Part shown: one piece after another, positions 8,368 to 17,997 of the stretch
Numbering within the stretch: the stretch's first letter is position 1
Layout: each line of letters opens with the position of its first letter
DNA from: Marinobacter adhaerens HP15
Lineage (GTDB): Bacteria > Pseudomonadota > Gammaproteobacteria > Pseudomonadales > Oleiphilaceae
Direction of reading: 5' to 3'
Length of the DNA stretch: 64,000 bases
NCBI RefSeq assembly: GCF_000166295.1
Contig: NC_017506.1
Coordinates: forward strand, 868,001 to 932,000
The notes under the pieces: generated by a model
What the model was told of the DNA's origin: nothing
The model's input: the letters and a program-made list of their open reading frames with translations, nothing else
Database searches by the model: none
Position numbers and translations under genes: made by a program

Positions 8368-11300
8368 GATTGGCCTCCTCGTTAGCCTGTTGGGTGCGAA
8401 TCAACGTCGGGCGACCGGTATCCAGCGCCTTGATCAGTTGCGTCTGCTTTTCACGAATGCTTTCTGCCGCTTGCTCCCGCACAGGGCCGTACCCGCGGAC
8501 ATCGGCAGGCAACTCGGCAAGCTGCAGGAAGGTTTCGTAGTTGCTGGCGTTGAGCTCACGACCGATCCGGTCTACCAGGCTCTGATAATCCTTCAGCATG
8601 GCCCGATCCAGCTTGCGGTCGGCGGAATAGCGGAACGGATCGATTGCGGTTCCGCGCAGGCCGCGAAGTTTCGCCAGCAGCCGGAAGGCCCGGAACATCC
8701 AGGGGCCGAACCGGCGTTTTTTCGGGCGGCCCTGGGCATCGGTCTCGCCGCTGAGCAGGGGCGGGGCCAGATGGAAGTGGACTTTGAAGTCACCCTCGAA
8801 GGTTTCATTCACCTCTTTCATGAAGTCGGTTTCGGCAAACAGTCGCGCGACTTCGTATTCGTCCTTGTAGGCCATGAACCGGTACAGCTGCTGGGCTACT
8901 GCACGAGTCAGCAGCAGGTTGGTTTCACCGAGGGACTCCTCAGCCTTCCGGACCCCTGCAACTGCATCCCGGTATTGGTCGGCCCAGCGCTGGTTCTGAT
9001 AGTTGACCAGATGCTTGTGACGGGTGTTGATGAGCTCGTCCAGGGTTGGTTCGGGTTTGACCTCAACAACCTGAGCATTACTGTCGTCCAGCAGATCCGT
9101 GACTGCGCTCGGATCCACGGCCGACAACCGTCCCCAGCCGAAGGCTTCCTTGTTCCGGTCGATGGCGACGCCGTTCAGCTCAATCGCCTTCATCAAAGCC
9201 GCTTCGGACAGGGGCAGCAGGCCTTTCTGCCAGGCAAAACCGAGCATCATCACGTTGGAGAACACGGTATCGCCCATTAGCTTTTCGGCGATGCCATTGG
9301 CGTCCAGCTGATCAAAATGATCCTCGCCAACGGCATTCTTCAGTAGCCCAAGGCGCTTGTCGGCCTTCATATCGGCGTCGCGGAAGAGCACGTAGTCGGC
9401 AGTGGGCAGTTCCGCTTCGTTGGCAACGATCCGGGTGTGGTTTGGCCGGAGAACGCTCAGGGCCTTCTGGGAAGACGCTACGACCAGATCGCAGGCGATG
9501 ACCGCATCGGCCTGGCCATTGCTGATCCGAACCTGATGGAGCTTGTCCGGGGACGGTGCCATACGAACGTAGCTCAGCACCGTGCCGCCTTTCTGGGCGA
9601 AGCCCATGAAATCCAGTACCGAGGCGCCGCGCGACTCCAGGTGGGCCGCCATGGTGATCAGCTGGCCAACCGTCACCACGCCCGTACCGCCAACGCCGCC
9701 CACCAGCAGATCATAGGAGCCGGTCATTTCCGGCAATTTGGGAGCTGGAATATCAGCCAGCTTGCGGGTGAGTACGGAGCCGGTGTCAACGCCGCGGGAT
9801 TTGCGCAGCTGGCCGCCTTCGATGGTCACGAAGCTTGGGCAGAAACCGTTAACGCAGGAAAAGTCCTTGTTGCAGGATGACTGGTCGATCTTCCGCTTGC
9901 GTCCCAGCTCCGTCTTGCGGGGAACCACCGAGAGGCAGTTGGACTGCACCGAGCAGTCGCCACAGCCTTCACACACGTGATGGTTGATAAAGGCCCGCTT
10001 GGCCGGATCCGGGAACTGCTTGCGCTTGCGACGGCGGCGTTTCTCGGCGGCACAGGTCTGGTCGTAGATCAGTACGGTACAGCCGGGGATATCACGCAAT
10101 TCCCGCTGCACCTGGTCGAGCTCGGACCGATCGTGGAAGGTGACGTCCTTGGGAAACAGGTCATGATGGCCATCGTATTTCTCGGGCTCGTCGCTGAGAA
10201 CAACAACCCGATTGACCCCTTCTGCGGCCATTTGCTGGGCAATCCTGTCGACGGTGATCTGCCCGTCGACGGGCTGACCGCCGGTCATGGCGACGGCGTC
10301 ATTGAACAGAATCTTGTAGGTAATATTGATGCCGGCAGCTACCGCCTGACGGATAGCCATGGAACCGGAGTGGAAATACGTGCCTTCACCCAGGTTCTGG
10401 AACACGTGGGGGTTGCCGGTGTACCGGCTCTTGCCAATCCAGTTGACGCCTTCGCCACCCATCTGGATGAGGGATTCGGTGTTCCGGCCCATCCAGGACG
10501 CCATGAAGTGACAGCCAATGCCGGCCAGGGCCTTGCTCCCCTCCGGGACCTTGGTGGAGGTGTTGTGTGGGCAGCCCGAGCAGAAATAGGGCATACGCTT
10601 GACGCCGCCCGGATCCTGGGCGGTGGTCATGGCACTGATTTCAGCCATGCGCTCGCTGAAGTCCACCTCGAAGAAGCGACCAAGACGGGCTGCGAGGAAG
10701 CCGGCAACCAGTTTGGGGCTCAATTCGCCAACGTACGGGATCAGCGGGCGGCCCAGCTCATCCTGTTTGCCGGTAATCAGAACCTCGCCGGGACGGTCCG
10801 GCTCGGACATGTACTCCTTGATCTGGCTCTCGATAATGCCGCGCTTTTCCTCGATCACGAGGACTTCTTCCTTGCCGTGCACGAAGTCCAGGATGCCGCG
10901 GCGCTCCAGGGGCCAGACCATGCCCACCTTGTAGATATCCAGACCCATGTCCCGGGCCTTGTCTTCGTCAATACCGAGCAGATCGAGGGCTTCCAGCAGG
11001 TCAAGGTGCCCCTTGCCGGTGGTGACAATACCAAAGCGGGCTTCCTTGTTGTCGAACAGGCACCGGTCAATGCGGTTGGCCCGGGCAAAGGCCTGAACGG
11101 CCGCGAGCTTGTGTTCGATGCGGGTTTCCAGCTGGGGGCCGGGCAGATCCGGCCAGCGGTAATGAAGGCCGCTTTCCGGCGCGGTGAAATCGTCCGGAGT
11201 GACAAAATCCGGTGCTGGCGGAATTTCCACAGAAGCCGCGCTTTCCACGGTTTCCGATATGGCCTTGAAGCCGACCCAGCAGCCACTGTAGCGGGAAAGG

Positions 11301-11878
11301 GCATAACCCCAGAGACCGAATTCCAGGTATTCCGCGATGTTGGCCGGGTTGATGGTGGGCATGAAGAAGCTCATGAATGCCACATCGGACTGGTGGGGCA
11401 TGGACGATGACACGCAGCCATGGTCGTCGCCCGCTACCACCAGCACACCGCCATGGGGGGAGGATCCGTAAGTGGTGCCATGTTTCAGGGCGTCGCCGGC
11501 TCGGTCCACGCCCGGGCCCTTGCCATACCAGAGGCCGAATACGCCCTCTACCTGACGGTCTTCATCGGTTTCTACCTGCTGGGTACCCAGCAGGATCGTC
11601 GCGGCAAGATCCTCGTTGATGGCGGGAACAAAATCGATCCGGTTCTCGTCCAGCAGGTCTTTCGCCTGCCAGAGCGCCTGGTCGACCGCACCGAGGGGGG
11701 AACCACGGTATCCACTGACCAGGCCGGCGGTATTCAGGCCTTGCTTGCGATCCAGGGCAGCCTGCATCAACGGAATTCGGACCAGGGCCTGTGTGCCGGT
11801 CAGGAACACCCGACCGGATTCCCGCAGGTAGCGGTCTTCGAGTTTGTAATCGTCGAGTTGTGGGGTATCGGCGGACAT
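8360..11878 (-). CDS. indolepyruvate ferredoxin oxidoreductase, fused alpha-beta-gamma form
   Basis: A 1172-residue single-chain 2-oxoacid:ferredoxin oxidoreductase that oxidatively decarboxylates aryl-pyruvates to aryl-acyl-CoA. The N-terminal half has the pyrimidine-binding start (G-T-Q-A-L-V-R-I-P) and a TPP-binding region (C-S-G-C-P-H-N-T-S, later G-G-Q-P-V-D). A Cys cluster C-E-G-C-G-D-C-S-V-Q-S-N-C with further cysteines at about residues 630-680 should hold Fe-S centres. The gamma domain (G-G-V-G-G-T-G-V-V-T) follows. Archaeal enzymes are two subunits; this is the fused form found in proteobacteria. A strong AGGAGG precedes the start. The divergent Lrp-type gene is the likely regulator. 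Confidence 0.93.
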   Translation of the reverse strand: MSADTPQLDDYKLEDRYLRESGRVFLTGTQALVRIPLMQAALDRKQGLNTAGLVSGYRGSPLGAVDQALWQAKDLLDENRIDFVPAINEDLAATILLGTQQVETDEDRQVEGVFGLWYGKGPGVDRAGDALKHGTTYGSSPHGGVLVVAGDDHGCVSSSMPHQSDVAFMSFFMPTINPANIAEYLEFGLWGYALSRYSGCWVGFKAISETVESAASVEIPPAPDFVTPDDFTAPESGLHYRWPDLPGPQLETRIEHKLAAVQAFARANRIDRCLFDNKEARFGIVTTGKGHLDLLEALDLLGIDEDKARDMGLDIYKVGMVWPLERRGILDFVHGKEEVLVIEEKRGIIESQIKEYMSEPDRPGEVLITGKQDELGRPLIPYVGELSPKLVAGFLAARLGRFFEVDFSERMAEISAMTTAQDPGGVKRMPYFCSGCPHNTSTKVPEGSKALAGIGCHFMASWMGRNTESLIQMGGEGVNWIGKSRYTGNPHVFQNLGEGTYFHSGSMAIRQAVAAGINITYKILFNDAVAMTGGQPVDGQITVDRIAQQMAAEGVNRVVVLSDEPEKYDGHHDLFPKDVTFHDRSELDQVQRELRDIPGCTVLIYDQTCAAEKRRRRKRKQFPDPAKRAFINHHVCEGCGDCSVQSNCLSVVPRKTELGRKRKIDQSSCNKDFSCVNGFCPSFVTIEGGQLRKSRGVDTGSVLTRKLADIPAPKLPEMTGSYDLLVGGVGGTGVVTVGQLITMAAHLESRGASVLDFMGFAQKGGTVLSYVRMAPSPDKLHQVRISNGQADAVIACDLVVASSQKALSVLRPNHTRIVANEAELPTADYVLFRDADMKADKRLGLLKNAVGEDHFDQLDANGIAEKLMGDTVFSNVMMLGFAWQKGLLPLSEAALMKAIELNGVAIDRNKEAFGWGRLSAVDPSAVTDLLDDSNAQVVEVKPEPTLDELINTRHKHLVNYQNQRWADQYRDAVAGVRKAEESLGETNLLLTRAVAQQLYRFMAYKDEYEVARLFAETDFMKEVNETFEGDFKVHFHLAPPLLSGETDAQGRPKKRRFGPWMFRAFRLLAKLRGLRGTAIDPFRYSADRKLDRAMLKDYQSLVDRIGRELNASNYETFLQLAELPADVRGYGPVREQAAESIREKQTQLIKALDTGRPTLIRTQQANEEANHV

Positions 11879-11980
11879 GGCGCCCTCCTTTTTGTCGATT
11901 TTATGACCAAAATTCTAGAGGGAAGTCCGCAAAAGGTGCTTGCTTATTGGAAGGAGGTTTTCAGGGTTTGCGAAAGAATG

Positions 11981-12020
11981 TTTGATAAAAGACAATAAAG
12001 AGAAAGAACCTTTGATAAAA
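11981..12020. promoter_or_regulatory. direct repeat in the oxidoreductase/Lrp intergenic region
   Basis: The 10-mer TTTGATAAAA occurs at 11981-11990 and again at 12011-12020, exactly 30 bases apart (about three helical turns). It lies between the divergent oxidoreductase operon and the Lrp-type gene. Same-face spacing suits a multimeric regulator such as Lrp, but the sequence does not match the E. coli Lrp consensus closely. The role is inferred from position only. Confidence 0.35.
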
Positions 12021-12035
12021 ATCAGGTGTTACCAA

Positions 12036-12515
12036 ATGAAACAGGTGGAGCTGGACAAGCTGGATCGGAAAATCCTATCGGTGCTGCAGCAGGATGGGCG
12101 CATCAGTAACCAGTTACTGGCCGAACAGGTGGGTTTGTCACCGGCTGCTTGCTGGCGCCGGGTGCGCACACTTGAGGAAAGCGGTGTGATTCAGGGATAC
12201 AGCGCAAGAGTGGATCCGGAACGCATTGGTCAGGGGCTGTGTGTGCTCGTCAATCTGTCACTGCAGCGGCACAACATCGACAGCACGGCGGAGATTGAGC
12301 AGCAGGTGAGCAGTTATCCGGAGGTGCTTCAGTGCTTTGCGGTGACCGGTAATGCCGATTTCGTGCTCAGGGTAATCGTGCCGGATATGGCCAGTTACGA
12401 CAGGTTCCTGAACGAAAAAATCTTTACCCTGCAGGGCATTGCCCAGGTGAATTCGAACTTTGCGTTGCGGGAGATAAAAAATACCGAGACGATCCCGGTG
12501 GAAGGTATTCTGTAG
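12036..12515 (+). CDS. Lrp/AsnC family transcriptional regulator
   Basis: A 159-residue feast/famine regulator. The N-terminal winged helix-turn-helix begins L-D-K-L-D-R-K-I-L-S-V-L-Q-Q-D-G-R and contains L-L-A-E-Q-V-G-L-S-P-A-A-C-W-R-R-V; the ligand-sensing RAM domain follows (C-F-A-V-T-G-N-A-D-F-V-L-R-V). The start at 12036 is the family-consistent Met; no strong Shine-Dalgarno is seen. It is divergent from the aminotransferase/oxidoreductase operon, so control of that operon by an aromatic amino acid is the natural inference. Its transcript ends at a shared terminator at 12537-12563. Confidence 0.9.
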   Translation: MKQVELDKLDRKILSVLQQDGRISNQLLAEQVGLSPAACWRRVRTLEESGVIQGYSARVDPERIGQGLCVLVNLSLQRHNIDSTAEIEQQVSSYPEVLQCFAVTGNADFVLRVIVPDMASYDRFLNEKIFTLQGIAQVNSNFALREIKNTETIPVEGIL

Positions 12516-12536
12516 TTTCGGCAGGGAGCAACAACG

Positions 12537-12563
12537 AAAAAAGGCAGCCGAAGCTGCCTTTTT
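12537..12563. terminator. bidirectional terminator between the lrp-type and csp genes
   Basis: GGCAGC (12543-12548) and GCTGCC (12553-12558) form a stem around a CGAA tetraloop. It is flanked by six A residues on the left and five T residues on the right, so it can act in both directions between the convergent genes. Confidence 0.88.
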
Positions 12564-12583
12564 CTGAACGTGTCGTCTGTTAT

Positions 12584-12790
12584 TTACAGAGCGACAACGT
12601 TTTCCGCCTGAGGACCTTTCTGGCCCTGGGTAACGGTGAACTCGACCTGCTGGCCTTCAGCCAGAGTCTTGAAACCGCCGCCCTGAATAGCGCTGTAGTG
12701 AACAAAAACGTCCGGGCCGCTTTCGCGAGTGATAAAGCCAAAACCTTTTGCTTCGTTGAAAAACTTAACGTTGCCGGTAACTGTAGACAT
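12584..12790 (-). CDS. cold-shock domain protein (CspA family)
   Basis: A 68-residue protein with both RNA-binding motifs of the cold-shock domain, K-G-F-G-F-I (RNP1) and D-V-F-V-H-Y (RNP2). It binds single-stranded RNA or DNA and probably acts as an RNA chaperone. The start at 12790 has AGGAAG seven bases upstream. Roughly 200 bases without another gene lie upstream; csp genes commonly have a long structured leader there, but no cold box is confidently identified. Confidence 0.95.
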   Translation of the reverse strand: MSTVTGNVKFFNEAKGFGFITRESGPDVFVHYSAIQGGGFKTLAEGQQVEFTVTQGQKGPQAENVVAL

Positions 12791-12992
12791 AGTATTCTTC
12801 CTGATTTCAATCATTTAATGTGCCGTCACGTCATCTTATTGATGGCTGATCGGCGGTATGCGGAAACAAAAAACTGGCGTGATCAAAAACAGGACGTGCT
12901 ACTTATTACAGCTGAGCGGTCTTATTGATGAAATGCTTTGCTAAATCTTTCCAACGAGGCCCACTGTACTCCTGCCACGGGGAAAAGCAAAG

Positions 12993-15900
12993 CTATTTCT
13001 TGTAGGCATAAACCGGGGGAGTGGAATTCGCGGTTCCAAGGCTGTCCAGCCTGCGCGGCTTGGCAATGGCGAAGCCCTGAGCGTAGTCCACCTGGATCTC
13101 TCTCAGGGTGTCCATGATTTCCATGTCTTCCACGTATTCGGCGATGGTCTGAAGATCCAGAAAATGACAGAGCTCGTTGATCGACCTCACCATGGCGTAG
13201 TTCGTGAGGTTGGTCGCCATGTCCTTTACAAATATGCCGTCAATTTTCACGAAGTCCACTGGCAGTTTCTGGAGGTACGCATAGGAAGACAGGCCGGTGC
13301 CGAAATCATCCAGTGCGAACCGGCAGTTCAGCCGCTTCATCTCGCGCATGAAATCCGAGGCAAAATGGAGGTTGGCGACGGCAGAGGTCTCGGTTACTTC
13401 AAAGCAGAGCTTGTGGGCCAGCTCCGGATTCGCCCTGAGATTGGATTCCAGGCCGAGCATGAAGCTGTCATCGCTCAACGACGAGCCTGACAGGTTCACG
13501 TTCAGAGTGGCAATCCTGGCGAGCGCCGCGGGATTATCTCGCATCCACGTCAGCACCTCGGAAATGACCCACAAATCAACCCGCGTGCTGCGTTTGAACT
13601 GTTCGGCTGCCTCGATATAGCCCTGGGGCGAGATCTCCTTGCCAGAACTGTCTTTCAGGCCGAGCAAGACTTCATACATCGTGCCTTCGCCGTCTTCCGG
13701 TTCGAGGGCAACGATGGGCTGGGCCCGAAGGTAGAGGCTGCCATCACGGATGGTCCGGTCTATTTCGGTAACCCATTGGGGGGTGCCGAGCCGGGACTGG
13801 TCCCGGTTTTCCCTGGCCAGTTCAATCCGGTTCCCGCCCAGCTTCTTGGCTGCTTTAAGCGAGAGGCTCGCAAGGTTGAGAAGGTCTCCAGGTGACTGTC
13901 CCGCCCCGGTTACCGGCCGGATACTGATGCTGACGGTTGCCCGATATTCCGCCTGCCCATGCCGGAACACATGTTGCTCGAAGTTGCGCCGCAGGGACTC
14001 TGCAAAATCCAGGCAGTCTTCTGTACTGATGTTATTGATGAGCACCGCAAACTCATTGCCGCTGATCCGGCCAACGTGGGACTCCGAGAATCGGGATTCG
14101 CTCTGCTTACGGAGTGTGTCGGCGACGTGCCTCAACAGGGCGTCGCCGGCGTCCGCGCCATAGGAGGCGTTGATGACACTGAACTCGTCTATATCCAGAA
14201 CCATAAGGGCGGCGGCATGGTCTTCAGCAGATGACGGCAGGATGCTGATCAGCTGAGAAACCTGTTTCTCGAAGTCATGGCGGTGCATACACCCCGTCAG
14301 GGCATCGTGGGTTGCCTGAAAATTGAGCTTCCGGTAAACATCTTCAACGATGCTGAAGAGACTTTGGTCAAGGAATGGGACGTCTCCGCTCTCAACCAGC
14401 CAGGCTTCGCCTTCAGCGAGTTTCTGCACAAACTCGGGAAATCCGTAACTGACCTCGCTCATGCCTTTGGGCGAAAGAAAAACAAACCTGAGTGAATCCT
14501 CGCTGCCCCACACCAGCCGCAACCGGCGGGTCTCGCCGGTATCCAGACGAACCTCAACCCAGTCGCCTACGGAAATCTCCTTTGCCCTTGAGGCCCAACG
14601 ACTGTCTTCAAGCTCCGGTGGCAGCGGGGCCGGCGCTTCATCGGCGTCACCGTACTCATCAACCCATGTGGTTTCTGCTTCCCCGTTGCCCTCGAGAATT
14701 CCGGATAGCTCGTCAATAACCGGCCTTACGCGCGAGAATTCCCCGGCGGTTTTCAGCTCCCGCTCGATGAACTGCAGCATGACGCTGCTCTCCAGCTCCC
14801 GTTCAAATGCCAGCTCTTCGGAGGTGTCGGCAGGCGAAAGCCAGGCCTGGAGCTGTGCAACCACATCAAGCAGTTCCTCACAATGCCGGCTTTCCGGACC
14901 TTCTCTCAGCATGGTCAGTACGATCAACTGCTCCCAGCCCGCCTGAAGAATGCGGATCAGAATGTTCGGAACCTGTCTGTTGCTCAAGAGCGAGTTCAGC
15001 CTCTGCCTTGCCTCCTTGCGGGTAAGGCGCAGGCGCTCCTTGCCCTCCAGGGTTTTTGCCAGCCGTTCCGAGTTGCGGAGAAACGATTGGTCCTGACGCT
15101 CGACAAGCTGTTTCAGGCGTTCGCCCAGGCTTCCCATCAGGTCCGGATCCGATACCTCGATCTCTGTCAGCTCCTCAACGATATCGGCAACCGTTGCTTC
15201 CAGCTTCTTGCTTGAGGCTCTCTCGGCAAGACAGATGTGCATCAGGTTATTGATGATATCCCGGGCCGGGTGGTCGCCGGCATTCAGAAAATCCGGTGTT
15301 TCAACCAGCGTCTCGAATACGGGTAGTCGAAGCTTTTGCAGTTGGTGGCGAAGCGAGCCCGAGAGTTCATCGTGGGTTTTCAGAGGCTCGAACAGTCGGT
15401 CCACCAGGTTGGCCTTCTCAACGGCCGTGTGATCCAGGGAGCTGGCCAGGTCGGAGTCCGAGTTGGCCAGTTCCCGAAGCAGTCCCGCCATATCGGGCTC
15501 GTCGCCGTGCAACCGGTCCAGCAGTTCCCGGCGCCGGGAGCGGAGGTTTTCCGAAAGCCTTGGATTGGGCTCCTCCCAGTCTGAAACTTCAGACGAGGGG
15601 TTTGACTCCAGTGCCATCAATTGAAAAAGGGAACGACCAACCGAAGGCGGCCCGGACGCCTCGTGCCTGGCGTGATTGGTTTCCGGAGTTTCTTCGGATG
15701 AGTCTTCTGTGGCTGCCGTCGCTGAACCCGAGTCGTCCGTTGCGTGCTCCCGGTCGCGGAGTGACCAGTTTGCGGGTAGCTCGGTGATATCTATGGCCTC
15801 AAGGCCAGCTCGTCGGCAGTCATTGATCAGTGACCGGATGGCCGCGGGCCAGACCCGGACCAGAGCATTTTCCCAGGCGCGATAGATGGTCAGGCGGTGC

Positions 15901-16754
15901 TCCCGCGCAATGCCCAGATGATCGACCATATACTGCAGGCAGACGCACAGGGCCCGGGGCGTCAGAGGATTGTTGTCATCGTTGACGTCCTGTCGGAAAA
16001 TCTGGTTGAGAAACTGGTTGAGCAGGAAGTTGGCCCCGGTATTTGCTTTGTTTACGCGGGTGGCGATGGCCTGCAGGTCCAGCCAGTCTTCGAACTCGTG
16101 CTGTTGCAGCAGGTGCAACTCCTTGTTGCCGGCCCGGGACTCGGCGGCGGGCTCAAGGGTTGCCTGATTGGCCTGGAACTGGGCCTGGAAATCCTGGAGC
16201 ATTCGTTGCTGGCGACTCTGAAAAATGAAGCGCATGTCCTTGAGCCGGGTAATCTCACGCAGCTCTGCAGCCTCTTCCAGGTCGGCTTCAATGCCCTCGA
16301 AGGTGCCTTCCATAAATTCCGGAAGCAACTGTTCCAGAAGCCGACGGCAATGCTGGTGGTAGAGCTGTTTCAGTGAAGGATCCGGAGTCGCGGCTTCGAG
16401 CCGATTCGTTCCAGTGTGCTGTAACAAACGCTCAATGTCGTTGCTGAGTTCCTCGGTGTTCCCAGCTATGTCCAGCGAAATGCCGCTACTGCGGCCAACC
16501 TGAACCGTGCCTCTGTAATGGATATGCTGTTTTTCACGGTCATTATCGAGGAAAACATGAAGATCGGTCTGTGCAGCGGCAGACGATGACAGCTGGTCGA
16601 GTACCGCGGGCGACGAAAAGTGCTTCAGGGTGAGGCGCAGCCCTTCTTTACCCAGAGCCACGCTGTCAATGACACAGCCACAGGGAATGAGGCCGGGCGC
16701 GACGACAACCGCATCCTTGCTGAGTCTGGAGTGTTTTGCGTTGAGCCGGGTCAT
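12993..16754 (-). CDS. DUF1631 protein with degenerate GGDEF and EAL domains
   Basis: A 1253-residue cytoplasmic protein. An N-terminal beta-rich region (residues 1-100, possibly PilZ-like) precedes a long helical DUF1631 region, then a GGDEF domain and an EAL domain. The GGDEF signature is changed to S-G-N-E-F (about residue 897), so cyclase activity is unlikely. The EAL signature reads E-V-L-L (about 1025), while L-D-D-F-G-T-G (about 1151) and K-I-D-G (about 1175) are kept, so c-di-GMP hydrolysis or binding remains plausible. AGGAAGG precedes the start. It may balance the diguanylate cyclase encoded at the left end of the window, which is speculation. Confidence 0.88.
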   Translation of the reverse strand: MTRLNAKHSRLSKDAVVVAPGLIPCGCVIDSVALGKEGLRLTLKHFSSPAVLDQLSSSAAAQTDLHVFLDNDREKQHIHYRGTVQVGRSSGISLDIAGNTEELSNDIERLLQHTGTNRLEAATPDPSLKQLYHQHCRRLLEQLLPEFMEGTFEGIEADLEEAAELREITRLKDMRFIFQSRQQRMLQDFQAQFQANQATLEPAAESRAGNKELHLLQQHEFEDWLDLQAIATRVNKANTGANFLLNQFLNQIFRQDVNDDNNPLTPRALCVCLQYMVDHLGIAREHRLTIYRAWENALVRVWPAAIRSLINDCRRAGLEAIDITELPANWSLRDREHATDDSGSATAATEDSSEETPETNHARHEASGPPSVGRSLFQLMALESNPSSEVSDWEEPNPRLSENLRSRRRELLDRLHGDEPDMAGLLRELANSDSDLASSLDHTAVEKANLVDRLFEPLKTHDELSGSLRHQLQKLRLPVFETLVETPDFLNAGDHPARDIINNLMHICLAERASSKKLEATVADIVEELTEIEVSDPDLMGSLGERLKQLVERQDQSFLRNSERLAKTLEGKERLRLTRKEARQRLNSLLSNRQVPNILIRILQAGWEQLIVLTMLREGPESRHCEELLDVVAQLQAWLSPADTSEELAFERELESSVMLQFIERELKTAGEFSRVRPVIDELSGILEGNGEAETTWVDEYGDADEAPAPLPPELEDSRWASRAKEISVGDWVEVRLDTGETRRLRLVWGSEDSLRFVFLSPKGMSEVSYGFPEFVQKLAEGEAWLVESGDVPFLDQSLFSIVEDVYRKLNFQATHDALTGCMHRHDFEKQVSQLISILPSSAEDHAAALMVLDIDEFSVINASYGADAGDALLRHVADTLRKQSESRFSESHVGRISGNEFAVLINNISTEDCLDFAESLRRNFEQHVFRHGQAEYRATVSISIRPVTGAGQSPGDLLNLASLSLKAAKKLGGNRIELARENRDQSRLGTPQWVTEIDRTIRDGSLYLRAQPIVALEPEDGEGTMYEVLLGLKDSSGKEISPQGYIEAAEQFKRSTRVDLWVISEVLTWMRDNPAALARIATLNVNLSGSSLSDDSFMLGLESNLRANPELAHKLCFEVTETSAVANLHFASDFMREMKRLNCRFALDDFGTGLSSYAYLQKLPVDFVKIDGIFVKDMATNLTNYAMVRSINELCHFLDLQTIAEYVEDMEIMDTLREIQVDYAQGFAIAKPRRLDSLGTANSTPPVYAYKK

Positions 16755-16896
16755 TGACCGCCTTCCTGAGCAGTGAAAAATGAATCGTTGTTCAATTTAT
16801 TGTGGGTTCAGTTTAATTTGAACTTCAGCAAACGCAAAGTGAATCTATAAAAGCGACACATATAAGCTTGGGCGGCTCGTTTAATCCACGCCTGTA

Positions 16897-17868
16897 TTAT
16901 AGACGCTCGATGGGCTTCAGCATCAGATCCCTGTTGAGCTCATAACAGGCAAAATCCTTTGCCAGATAAAGGTTTCCCCGATAAATGCCTTTGGCTTCGG
17001 ATTCGATCTCACCAATGTGCGGATAAGCATCCGGATTGAACTGGTAACGGGAACTGAAGTGGGTAAGGACGAGATTGGGAACGCCTGCGGCCTCGGCGAA
17101 GCGGGCTACCTGGGCAGCGGAGCTGTGTTGCGGCCAGGGTCCGACCCGGTCAGAGACTTCCTGGGTGTAGGTCGCTTCGTGGATGACCACCTGAACACCC
17201 GTGCACGCTGCCAGAAGCAGGTCGGGCTGGTCGTTGTCGCCGGCTACGATAACCTTGCGAGGTTTTCTGGCAATTCGGGTGTAATCATCACAACGGGCGA
17301 GGCGCCCATCTTCCAGTACCACGTCGTCGCCCTGTTGCAGGCGGCCCCAGGCGGGACCGGCCTCAATACCATCCGCTTCGAGCCTGTCCCGGACCAGCTG
17401 GCGTTCCAGATTCTTTTCCGTGAACACAAAGGCCCTGCAGGAGACACGATGGGACAGGGGGACTGCAGTTACCGACAGGGAGTCGTCTTCCCAGTGGAAG
17501 TTCTCTGCTTCGGAATCGAAAAATCTCAATTCAAAACTGAGGCTGGAGTCACTATTACCGATGGCGGCCTCTATGAAGGTTTTTACCGGTCTTGGCGCAA
17601 CCAGGTACAAAGGAGCGGTGCGGCCGAGCATGGAGGCGCTGGTCAGCAGTCCCGGCAGCCCGAACGTATGGTCGCCATGGATGTGGGTGATAAATATTGC
17701 CTGCAGCTGCATCACGGAATGATGGGTTCTCAGCAACTGGTGCTGGGTGCCTTCACCGCAGTCAATCAGGTACCAGTGTTTTGGTCCGCCGTGGCTCAGC
17801 GCCAGACCGGTTACGTTGCGCGATTTTGTCGGCGTTCCGGCTGACGTGCCGAGGAAGGTGAATTCCAT
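16897..17868 (-). CDS. rnz: ribonuclease Z
   Basis: A 323-residue metallo-beta-lactamase fold tRNA 3' processing endonuclease. The zinc motif T-H-I-H-G-D-H-T-F-G-L-P-G is at residues 61-73 (His62, His64, Asp66, His67). Later ligands appear in S-H-R-V, G-D-N and L-T-H-F-S-S-R-Y near the C-terminus. The opening M-E-F-T-F-L-G-T-S-A-G-T-P and the length are typical of bacterial short-form RNase Z. It is monocistronic and divergent from the crotonase gene. Confidence 0.95.
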   Translation of the reverse strand: MEFTFLGTSAGTPTKSRNVTGLALSHGGPKHWYLIDCGEGTQHQLLRTHHSVMQLQAIFITHIHGDHTFGLPGLLTSASMLGRTAPLYLVAPRPVKTFIEAAIGNSDSSLSFELRFFDSEAENFHWEDDSLSVTAVPLSHRVSCRAFVFTEKNLERQLVRDRLEADGIEAGPAWGRLQQGDDVVLEDGRLARCDDYTRIARKPRKVIVAGDNDQPDLLLAACTGVQVVIHEATYTQEVSDRVGPWPQHSSAAQVARFAEAAGVPNLVLTHFSSRYQFNPDAYPHIGEIESEAKGIYRGNLYLAKDFACYELNRDLMLKPIERL

Positions 17869-17997
17869 ACCAGGCCTTTTCGGGTTAACGTGTCGTCTCT
17901 CTGTTCGCCATAATACGAAGGTAGCAGAATTGACGATACATTAGCCGGGGCGACCGCTAATGAGCCGGTTAGCGACATTTATATAAGGAGTGCTGTC

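Noticed and set aside
9977..11410. 477-codon open frame antisense to the indolepyruvate oxidoreductase
   Set aside because: No recognisable domain; the minus-strand enzyme is unmistakable across the same bases.
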